From the NCBI GenBank assembly GCA_001920085.1, contig MNJC01000065.1, positions 1-8,744 of the forward strand: DNA of 8,744 nt, written 5' to 3'. Below, one piece after another: positions 1 through 5,019 of this stretch (within the stretch, counting starts at the first letter, position 1; every line of letters starts with the position of its first letter). The stretch is from Actinobacteria bacterium 13_1_20CM_4_69_9. GTDB lineage: Bacteria > Actinomycetota > Thermoleophilia > Gaiellales > Gaiellaceae. The notes below the pieces were generated by a model. It was not told the DNA's origin. It saw nothing but the letters and a program-made list of their open reading frames with translations, and did no database searches. Position numbers and translations under genes: made by a program.

Positions 1-286
1 AGGCATCGCCGGTGTGCTCGACGGTCATCACGCGGACGCTGTCGACGTAGTAGAAGGAGAACGACGTCGTGGCTGTTCCCGGCAGCAACACGACCGGCAG
101 GCCGACCGAGATCAGGCGGCGGGAGTACTCGTTGCGCTCGTCGGGCCCGCAGCGGGTGAAGATCGTCGCGCGCGCGCCGAGCGCGCGCCACGCGCGCGCC
201 GCGTAGAACGCCCCGCCGCCGATGCGCGGCGGGCCGCCGTCAACGACGTCCTGGGAGAGGTTCCCGACGAGCGCGAGCCGCGGCAC
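1..286 (-). CDS. PfkB-family carbohydrate/nucleoside kinase, N-terminal part (cut by window edge)
   Basis: This is the first 95 codons of a PfkB (ribokinase-superfamily) kinase; the rest lies beyond the left edge. PfkB enzymes phosphorylate sugars or nucleosides with ATP in the cytoplasm. The opening residues PRLALVGNLSQDVV form the first beta strand and turn of the fold. They are followed by the glycine-rich segment IGGGAFYAARAWRALGA and by ATIFTRCGPDE, the usual order of substrate-binding elements at the N terminus. The GTG at 286-284 is chosen because the fold begins right after it. There is no strong Shine-Dalgarno sequence, and the start lies 47 nt inside the end of the upstream permease gene, so translation is probably coupled. 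The catalytic DTxGAGD region is outside the window, so the substrate cannot be judged. The permease neighbour makes a nucleoside or related compound plausible, but this is inference. Confidence 0.8.
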   Translation of the reverse strand, partial: MPRLALVGNLSQDVVDGGPPRIGGGAFYAARAWRALGARATIFTRCGPDERNEYSRRLISVGLPVVLLPGTATTSFSFYYVDSVRVMTVEHTGDA

Positions 287-1598
287 GCGCCGAGCCTAAC
301 CACACGGCCGCCGCCGTCAGCAGGAACGCGACGACAAACGAAGGGATGGATGCTCCGATCTGGTACTTCGGCGTCCAGAGCTCCCCTAGCCAACGCGACC
401 AGAAGCCGAGGTCGGTCGGCTGGTACAGCCACTCGTAGACGAAGAAGCCGACGAGCCACGCGGCGATGCATCCCGGCCGCACCGCCGGGCCGTCGAACAC
501 GTCCGCGCGCGTGTAATGCATTCCCCGGAGCAGCCAGTCGGCGACGAGGACGCCGAGCAGCGGGACGAAGACGGCGCCGAGCAGCAGCAGGAAGCGCTGG
601 TAGCTGCGCATGTCGATGGCGAGCGCGCCGGCGGTCGCCAGGATCGAGGCGCCGACGATCAGCAGCCGCTGCGACACGCGCGGGACGAGGTTCTGGGTCG
701 AGACGGCCGACGAGTAGACGTTCGCGAACGCCTCGTCGGTCTCGTCCACGGTGAGCGCGAGCAGCGCCAGCGCCGCGGCCGCCCCGCCGCCTGCGATCGC
801 CGTGAGGATCAGCTCGGGGTGGTTCGGGTCGACGCCGCGCGAGAGCACGAGGATCGACCCGAAGCCGAACTGGAACAGCGTCGGCAGCAGGTAGCCGACG
901 CCGACGCCGACGAAGGCGCTGCGCCGGTCACGCGAGAAGCGCGTGTAGTCGGCGACGAGCGGCGCCCACGAGACGGTGACGGCGACGACGGTGTCGACGG
1001 CCAGCCAGAACGAGCCGTGATGTCCTCCCTGCGACCAGATCGCGTGCAGGTCGGCGCCGTCGAGGATCCACCACGCGAGGTAGATCACCGACGCGACCAC
1101 CGCCCAGATCGCGAACTTGCGCACGAAACGGCGCACGAAGCCGACCGGGCCGAGCAAGGCGAGGACTGCGGCCACGCCGCCGAAGAGGAGCTTCCAGAAC
1201 CAGACCGCCTCGAAGCCGAAGAGCTTGTCGCACAGCAGGCCGGCTGCGGTCGCGATCACGACCAGCTCGAAGACCGCCCAGCCGAGGCACTGCAGGATGT
1301 TCAGCGCGGTCGCGAGGTACGAGCCGCGGCGACCGAGCGGCGCACGCTGCAGCACCATCGTCGGCACGCGCGCGTCGGCCCCGATCAGGCCGGCCACCGC
1401 GAGCATGGCGTTCCCGATCACGGCGCCGACGAGCGTCGCTGCGAGCGCCGTGCTCAACGGCAGGTCGAAGTACGCCGGCAGGACGAGCACGAGCAGCGAG
1501 ATGCCGAGGTTCGTCCAGAGCAGCGTGGTGTCGAGCGTCCCGAGCACGCGGAGGCGCTCGGGTACCGGCTCGATTCCCCAACTAGGCGTCTCCTGCAA
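240..1598 (-). CDS. NCS1-family nucleobase/cytosine permease-like transporter
   Basis: This 452-residue membrane protein resembles the NCS1 (cytosine/purine permease, CodB-like) family, which imports nucleobases or related compounds by cation symport. It has about 12 hydrophobic segments. It also has a family-like N terminus (GIEPVPERLRVLGTLD before the first helix), WAPLVADYTRFSRD from about residue 211, and DETDEAFANVYSSAVSTQN from about residue 285. The open frame continues upstream to 1973, but that part lies opposite the lipoprotein gene and is not family-like. The start chosen is TTG at 1598-1596. It keeps the conserved N-terminal block and lies 10 nt downstream of a -10-like element. 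A GTG at 1622-1620 is the alternative. An AGGAG at 1594-1590 sits just inside the gene and precedes an out-of-frame TTG. The 3' end overlaps the kinase gene by 47 nt. Substrate is unknown: cytosine, purine, allantoin or hydroxymethylpyrimidine are all possible for this family. Confidence 0.87.
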   Translation of the reverse strand: MQETPSWGIEPVPERLRVLGTLDTTLLWTNLGISLLVLVLPAYFDLPLSTALAATLVGAVIGNAMLAVAGLIGADARVPTMVLQRAPLGRRGSYLATALNILQCLGWAVFELVVIATAAGLLCDKLFGFEAVWFWKLLFGGVAAVLALLGPVGFVRRFVRKFAIWAVVASVIYLAWWILDGADLHAIWSQGGHHGSFWLAVDTVVAVTVSWAPLVADYTRFSRDRRSAFVGVGVGYLLPTLFQFGFGSILVLSRGVDPNHPELILTAIAGGGAAAALALLALTVDETDEAFANVYSSAVSTQNLVPRVSQRLLIVGASILATAGALAIDMRSYQRFLLLLGAVFVPLLGVLVADWLLRGMHYTRADVFDGPAVRPGCIAAWLVGFFVYEWLYQPTDLGFWSRWLGELWTPKYQIGASIPSFVVAFLLTAAAVWLGSARAAARARREPLPGRR

Positions 1599-1607
1599 GG
1601 GCGCGGG

Positions 1608-1614
1608 TAGCGTA
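1608..1614. promoter_or_regulatory. Candidate bidirectional -10 element between divergent genes
   Basis: The 7-bp core TAGCGTA lies midway between the two divergent genes. Read on the plus strand it gives TAGCGT (1608-1613), and on the minus strand TACGCT (1614-1609). Both fit the TANNNT -10 pattern. Exactly 10 nt separate each hexamer from its start codon: GTG at 1624 on plus and TTG at 1598 on minus. No convincing -35 hexamer is visible on either side. Divergent transcription from symmetric -10 sequences is documented in bacteria. Use of this site is inference from sequence and spacing. Confidence 0.45.
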
Positions 1615-1623
1615 CCGGCCACT

Positions 1624-2088
1624 GTGAGCCGGGCGTCTCTCGTTGTTGTCGTTGCCGCGCTCGCTCTTGTCGCGACCGGCTGCGGCAGCAAGCCGAAGCC
1701 GGTCACGAAGGCGCAGTACGAGCAGCAACTGCAGCGGCTCGGCGACGATCTCGTCAACGCCGGCTCACAGATCGGGCAGCACCTCGACATCGCGTCGTTC
1801 AACCAGGACGTCGAGAACTTCCAGGACCACCTGCGCGACGCCTCGAAGGAGCTGAAGGACGTGCAGCCGCCCGCGAACGCCCAGGAACCGAACAAGCGCC
1901 TGGCCGATGCGTTCCACGACCTGGCGGACGCGCTCGAGCCGGTCAAGGACGCACGGCGCCAGAGCCTGCCCAAGGCAGCGAAGGCGTTCGCCGTCGCGCG
2001 TGCGTCCGCACCGGCCCGGCAAGGCCGTGCTGCGGTGAGGCAGCTGCAACGGCGGGGCTACGACGTCGGCCAGACGGCGTCGTTGTGA
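1624..2088 (+). CDS. Small predicted lipoprotein of unknown function
   Basis: This is a 154-residue protein I do not recognise as a named family. The N terminus is a lipoprotein signal: a short charged start (SR), a hydrophobic core rich in V, A and L (about residues 6-17), then ATGC with the likely lipidated cysteine at position 20. Ala rather than Leu at -3 makes the lipobox imperfect. After a short GSKPKP linker the rest is hydrophilic and probably helical, with many Q, D, E, K and R, and no further cysteines. It likely sits on the outer face of the membrane. The GTG at 1624 is chosen because it places the signal peptide at the very N terminus. There is no Shine-Dalgarno sequence, so the mRNA may have a leader of only a few nucleotides. 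It is divergent from the permease and 37 nt upstream of the molybdate regulator, which has its own promoter. Confidence 0.78.
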   Translation: MSRASLVVVVAALALVATGCGSKPKPVTKAQYEQQLQRLGDDLVNAGSQIGQHLDIASFNQDVENFQDHLRDASKELKDVQPPANAQEPNKRLADAFHDLADALEPVKDARRQSLPKAAKAFAVARASAPARQGRAAVRQLQRRGYDVGQTASL

Positions 2089-2090
2089 TC

Positions 2091-2125
2091 TTGCCTAGGT
2101 AGCGCCTATGCACTAGCCTGCGGGC
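2091..2125 (+). promoter_or_regulatory. Sigma-70-type promoter giving a leaderless mRNA for the HTH-Mop regulator
   Basis: TTGCCT at 2091-2096 (4 of 6 matches to TTGACA) is followed by a 17-bp spacer and TAGCCT at 2114-2119 (TANNNT). Six nucleotides then separate the -10 from the GTG start at 2126. This is the geometry expected when transcription starts at the first base of the start codon, as reported for many leaderless actinobacterial genes. There is no Shine-Dalgarno sequence in the interval, which agrees. It is the best-formed promoter in the window and probably drives the regulator and modABC. Confidence 0.68.
2093..2119 (+). promoter_or_regulatory. Candidate operator: phased GCCT repeats and CTAG sites within the regulator promoter
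   Basis: GCCT occurs three times at 2093-2096, 2104-2107 and 2116-2119, that is 11 and 12 bp apart, about one helical turn each. The first copy forms part of the -35 and the third part of the -10. An imperfect inverted repeat, TAGG (2096-2099) and CCTA (2105-2108), lies in the spacer. Two CTAG tetramers (2095-2098, 2113-2116) flank it. A repressor binding here would block RNA polymerase, and the regulator starting at 2126 is the obvious candidate. The site does not match the E. coli ModE box. Binding is inference. Confidence 0.3.
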
Positions 2126-2500
2126 GTGGCTCAGCGCGAATACACGGCGAGCGAGGCGGCCCGCGCTCTCGGGATCAGCCTCGACACGCTCCGCCGCTGG
2201 GACCGCCAGGGCCGGATCCGCGTCCGTCGAGACCAGGCCAACAGACGGATCGTCCCGGCGCGCGAGGTTGAGCGGCTGCGCGGCGAGGAGGCGCAGACGC
2301 TCAGCGCGCGCAACCGGCTGGAGGGTGTCGTCCGCGACGTCAAGATCGAGGGCCTGCTGGCCGAGGTCGAGCTCGACGTCGTGCGCGGCGGGCGCCTCGT
2401 CGCCGTGATCACTCGGGAGTCGGCCGAGCATCTGGGTCTGGCACCGGGCATGTCCGCGAAGGCCGTGGTGAAGGCGACATCGGTGATGGTGGAGCGGTGA
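2126..2500 (+). CDS. Molybdate-responsive one-component regulator: MerR-like HTH fused to a Mop/TOBE domain
   Basis: This 124-residue protein has two domains. Residues about 6-51 (YTASEAARALGIS, then DTLRRWDRQGRI) are a MerR/excisionase-type helix-turn-helix, with AREVERL ending the DNA-binding part. Residues about 60-124 form one Mop (TOBE) domain: SARNRLEGVVRDVKIEG, AEVELDV, LVAVITRESAEHLGL, PGMSAKAVVKATSVMV. Mop domains bind molybdate or tungstate as oligomers. The likely role is to sense intracellular oxyanion and control the downstream transporter genes. It is functionally comparable to ModE but has a different DNA-binding domain and a single rather than tandem Mop domain. The GTG at 2126 lies 6 nt after a -10 element and gives a complete HTH. 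The gene overlaps modA by 4 nt (GTGA), so it is co-translated with the transporter. The domain assignment is firm; repressor or activator behaviour is not shown. Confidence 0.88.
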   Translation: MAQREYTASEAARALGISLDTLRRWDRQGRIRVRRDQANRRIVPAREVERLRGEEAQTLSARNRLEGVVRDVKIEGLLAEVELDVVRGGRLVAVITRESAEHLGLAPGMSAKAVVKATSVMVER

Positions 2501-3216
2501 AGCGGCTGCTCGCAGTCGCGTTCGCCGCGCTGCTGCTCCCGGCATCGGTCTCCGCCGGCACGACGCTCAATGTCTTCGCGGCCGCGTCGCTCACCGACGT
2601 CTTCCCGAAGATCGACGCCGGCGAGCGCTACAGCTTTGCCGGCTCCGATCAGCTCGCCCTCCAGATCCGGCAGGGCGCGCCCGCCGACGTGTTCGCATCG
2701 GCCAGCCCGAAGTACGCCGAGCTCGCCTATCGCGACGGCTACGTGCGGAAGCCCGTCGTGTTCGCGACGAACAGGCTGATCCTGCTGGTGCCCAAGTCCA
2801 ACCCGGCAGGGATCAAGAGCGTGTACGACCTGCGCCGGCCCGGGCTGAAGGTCGTGATCGGCGACAAGACCGTCCCCGTCGGCTCCTACACGCGGCAGAT
2901 CCTCGATGCGCTCGGGATCACCAGCGATGTCATGAGCAATGTCGTCAGCGAGGAGACGGACGTGAAGGGCATCGTCACGAAGGTCGCAATGGGCGAGGCC
3001 GACGCGGGCTTCGTCTACCGGACGGATGCACGGCCGGTCGGCGGGCACACCCGCACGATCTCTCTTCCGGCGTGGGCGCAGCCGCCGATCCGGTACGAGA
3101 TCGCCGTCGTCAAGACGAGCTCGCACGCGGCGGACGCGCGCGCGTACGTGAAGAAGGTCACGTCCAGGCGCGGCCGCAAGCTGCTCGCCGCCGCCGGCTT
3201 CGGCCTGCCGAGATGA
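2497..3216 (+). CDS. modA: Molybdate ABC transporter substrate-binding protein ModA
   Basis: This 239-residue protein captures molybdate or tungstate outside the membrane and delivers it to ModB. It has a Sec-type signal peptide (KR, hydrophobic core, likely cleavage after ASVSA at residue 20) without a lipobox cysteine. Family blocks follow: NVFAAASLTDVF with the predicted anion-binding Ser31, YSFAGSDQLALQI with Ser50, GAPADVFASA, VPVGSYTRQIL and GEADAGFVYRTDA with Tyr174. Ser31, Ser50 and Tyr174 align with Ser12, Ser39 and Tyr170 of mature E. coli ModA. The stretch between the two serines is 8 residues shorter than in E. coli, so the first helix/loop is trimmed. The GTG at 2497 overlaps the regulator's stop (GTGA). 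A GGTGGAG at 2488-2494 lies unusually close and may aid reinitiation. Its stop overlaps the modB start (ATGA). Molybdate and tungstate cannot be told apart from sequence alone. Confidence 0.93.
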   Translation: MKRLLAVAFAALLLPASVSAGTTLNVFAAASLTDVFPKIDAGERYSFAGSDQLALQIRQGAPADVFASASPKYAELAYRDGYVRKPVVFATNRLILLVPKSNPAGIKSVYDLRRPGLKVVIGDKTVPVGSYTRQILDALGITSDVMSNVVSEETDVKGIVTKVAMGEADAGFVYRTDARPVGGHTRTISLPAWAQPPIRYEIAVVKTSSHAADARAYVKKVTSRRGRKLLAAAGFGLPR

Positions 3217-4028
3217 GGGCTGCTTTCGCGGTGTTCCTCGCCGTGGCGACGGCGGTCGCGCTCGCGTTCCTCGTGCTCCCGGTCGTCGCGATCTTCGTGC
3301 AGGTCCCGCCGTCCGACTTGCTGCACGCCCTCGGCCAGGACGTCACCCGTGACGCGCTGGTCGTCAGTCTGAAGACGAGCGCGATCGCACACGCGGCAGT
3401 GCTGGTCTTCGGCACTCCGGCGGCCTGGCTCCTCGCGCGGAAACGCTTTCCCGGACGAGGCCTGGTGCTCGCGCTCGTGGAGCTGCCGCTGGTGCTGCCG
3501 CCGGCGGTCGCGGGCATCGCGCTGCTCGCCACGTTCGGCCGTGCCGGCCTGCTCGGCGACGAGCTGAACGCGCTCGGCATCCAGATCCCGTTCACGCAGA
3601 CCGCGGTCGTCCTCGCGGTCGCCTTCGTCGAGAGCCCGTTCTACCTGCGCGGCGCGATCGCGGCGTTCGAGGCGATCGACACCTCACTGCTCGACGCCGC
3701 TCGCACGCTGGGGGCCTCGCCGGCGCGCGTCTTCGCGCGTCTCGGGCTGCCGCTCGCGGCCGGCGGGCTGGGGGCTGCGTCGGCGCTCGCGCTGGCCCGC
3801 GGCCTCGGCGAGTTCGGCGCGACGATCATCTTCGCCGGAAGCCTGCAGGGCGTCACCCAGACGCTGCCGCTCGCGATCTACGCGCAGTTCGAGGCCGATT
3901 TCGACACGGCGCTCGCGATCAGCGCGCTCTTCATCCTCGTCGGCGCGCTGCTGCTGGTGGCGCTGAAGCTCTATCCATGGTTCCGCTTCATCTCGATTTC
4001 TCGCTCCCGCTTCGCGCCTTCGACGTAG
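3213..4028 (+). CDS. modB: Molybdate ABC transporter permease ModB
   Basis: This 271-residue inner-membrane permease forms the translocation path with ModC as its ATPase. It has about five to six hydrophobic segments. PAAWLLARKRFPGR sits before LVELPLVLPPAVAGIALL, a block typical of ModB/CysT-type permeases. The cytoplasmic EAA loop, which docks onto the ATPase, begins at about residue 161 (DAARTLGASPARVFARLGLP). It is followed by LARGLGEFGATIIFAG, also characteristic of ModB. The ATG at 3213 overlaps the modA stop (ATGA) and leads straight into the first membrane helix. The C-terminal tail after the last helix (YPWFRFISISRSRFAPST) is basic and encoded by DNA shared with modC: the two genes overlap by 52 nt in different frames. 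Confidence 0.93.
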   Translation: MRAAFAVFLAVATAVALAFLVLPVVAIFVQVPPSDLLHALGQDVTRDALVVSLKTSAIAHAAVLVFGTPAAWLLARKRFPGRGLVLALVELPLVLPPAVAGIALLATFGRAGLLGDELNALGIQIPFTQTAVVLAVAFVESPFYLRGAIAAFEAIDTSLLDAARTLGASPARVFARLGLPLAAGGLGAASALALARGLGEFGATIIFAGSLQGVTQTLPLAIYAQFEADFDTALAISALFILVGALLLVALKLYPWFRFISISRSRFAPST

Positions 4029-5005
4029 AGCTCGCGCTCGACGTCGACGCGGAGACCGTCGCCCTCGTCGGGCCGTCGGGCGCCGGCAAGACCTCGGTGC
4101 TGCGGGCGGTCGCCGGGCTCGCCCGGCCGGCGCGCGGCCGGATCGCGTGTGCGGAGGACGTCTGGTTCGACTCCGCGCGCGGGGTCGACGTGCGGCCGGA
4201 GGATCGCTCCGTCGGCTACGTCTTCCAGGAATACGCGCTCTTCCCGCACCTGACGGTCGAGCAGAACGTCACGTTCGGCGGCGGCCGCGGCGACCGGCTG
4301 CTCTGGCGACTGCGGATCGAGCACCTCGCGAAGACGAAGCCCGGGGAGCTGTCGGGCGGTGAGCGCCAGCGCGTCGCGATCGCGCGCGCGCTCGCCCGCA
4401 GCCCGCGCGTGCTGCTGCTCGACGAGCCGATGGCGGCGCTCGACCCGCACACGCGCGGCGCCGTCCGCGCGGAGCTGCACGACCTGCTGCGCGAGCTCGC
4501 CCTGCCGGCTCTGCTCGTGACGCACGACTTCGAAGACGCGGCCGCCCTCGCCGACCGCGTCGGCGTGCTCGCCGACGGGAAGCTGCGGCAGGTCGGCACG
4601 CCCGCGGACCTGCTCGGCGCGCCGGCCGACCCATTCGTCGCTCGCCTGGCCGGGGCCAACGTGCTGTCGGGGGTCGCGGCGCGCACGGCGAACGGCCTGA
4701 CCGGCGTGCTGCTCGACGCCGGCCCGACGATCTTCGCCGCGGATCCCGGCTCCGGTCGCACCGACGTCGTCGTCTACCCCTGGGACGTCTCGCTGGCGCA
4801 CGAGGCGCCGGACGACTCGGCGCTCAACCACGTCCGTGACGAGATCGTGTCGCTGACTCCGCTCGGGAACCGAGCGCGCGTGCGGCTCAAGCTCCTGACG
4901 GCCGAGGTGACGACCGCCTCGCTCGAGCGGCTCCGGCTGCAGCCCGGCGACCGCGTCGTGGCCAGCTTCAAGGCGACGCAGGCACGGTTACTGTCTCGCA
5001 CCTAG
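3977..5005 (+). CDS. modC: Molybdate ABC transporter ATP-binding protein ModC
   Basis: This 342-residue cytoplasmic ATPase powers molybdate import. Visible motifs in order are Walker A GPSGAGKTS (32-40), Q-loop glutamine in VFQEYALFPHL (Q84), ABC signature LSGGERQ (from 125), Walker B LLLDEP with D149 and E150, D-loop AALD, and the switch histidine in LVTHDF (H183). All nucleotide-binding elements are intact. A linker leads to a single C-terminal Mop/TOBE domain at about 283-342 (LNHVRDEIVSLTPLGNRARV and onward). This domain binds oxyanion in ModC proteins and can restrain transport when internal molybdate is high. The ATG at 3977 is inside modB, but the residues it adds (HLDFSLPLRAFDVELAL) are family-like, so the 52-nt overlap looks real. 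The stop TAG (5003-5005) is followed 14 nt later by the oxidase operon, with no terminator between. Confidence 0.94.
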   Translation: MVPLHLDFSLPLRAFDVELALDVDAETVALVGPSGAGKTSVLRAVAGLARPARGRIACAEDVWFDSARGVDVRPEDRSVGYVFQEYALFPHLTVEQNVTFGGGRGDRLLWRLRIEHLAKTKPGELSGGERQRVAIARALARSPRVLLLDEPMAALDPHTRGAVRAELHDLLRELALPALLVTHDFEDAAALADRVGVLADGKLRQVGTPADLLGAPADPFVARLAGANVLSGVAARTANGLTGVLLDAGPTIFAADPGSGRTDVVVYPWDVSLAHEAPDDSALNHVRDEIVSLTPLGNRARVRLKLLTAEVTTASLERLRLQPGDRVVASFKATQARLLSRT

Positions 5006-5008
5006 GGT
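5003..5008 (+). promoter_or_regulatory. Weak candidate -10 element for the oxidase operon
   Basis: TAGGGT fits the TANNNT pattern and lies 11 nt before the coxB GTG. Its first three bases are the modC stop codon. No good -35 is seen 16-18 bp upstream. The first oxidase gene has no Shine-Dalgarno sequence, so a short-leader transcript starting here is plausible. Readthrough from modC is the alternative. Confidence 0.28.
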
Positions 5009-5018
5009 AGAGCGCTCT
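5009..5018. repeat. 10-bp perfect palindrome just before coxB
   Basis: AGAGCGCTCT is an exact inverted repeat ending one base before the GTG start of coxB at 5020. Its position, at or just after the expected transcription start, suits an operator. A palindrome this short can also occur by chance in GC-rich DNA. Confidence 0.3.
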
Positions 5019-5019
5019 C

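Noticed and set aside
166..204. Long alternating CG run, possible Z-DNA or hairpin
   Set aside because: It lies in the PfkB coding sequence and is explained by Ala/Arg-rich codons (ARAWRALGARA) at very high GC.
928..1581. Minus-strand frame starting at a TTG with a good AGGAG 8 nt upstream
   Set aside because: The product is an Arg/Ala-rich shadow of the permease in another frame with no membrane helices or motifs. The AGGAG is probably a chance match.
516..1610. 364-codon plus-strand frame opposite the permease
   Set aside because: Composition dominated by R, E, D, Q and H is the usual antisense shadow of a GC-rich membrane protein gene. No start signal or domain is seen.
1585..1639. Direct repeat GGCGTCTC at 1585-1592 and 1632-1639 flanking the divergent promoter
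   Set aside because: It is short, both copies lie in coding sequence, and the motif resembles common GC-rich codon runs. It is not strong enough to call an operator.
1599..1973. Upstream extension of the permease frame on the minus strand (577-residue version)
   Set aside because: It lies entirely opposite the lipoprotein gene, lacks permease-like residues, and would swallow the divergent promoter. The conserved N terminus begins near 1598.
2089..2125. Possible terminator after the lipoprotein gene
   Set aside because: No stable GC hairpin followed by a T run. The inverted repeat present is short and fits promoter or operator elements better.
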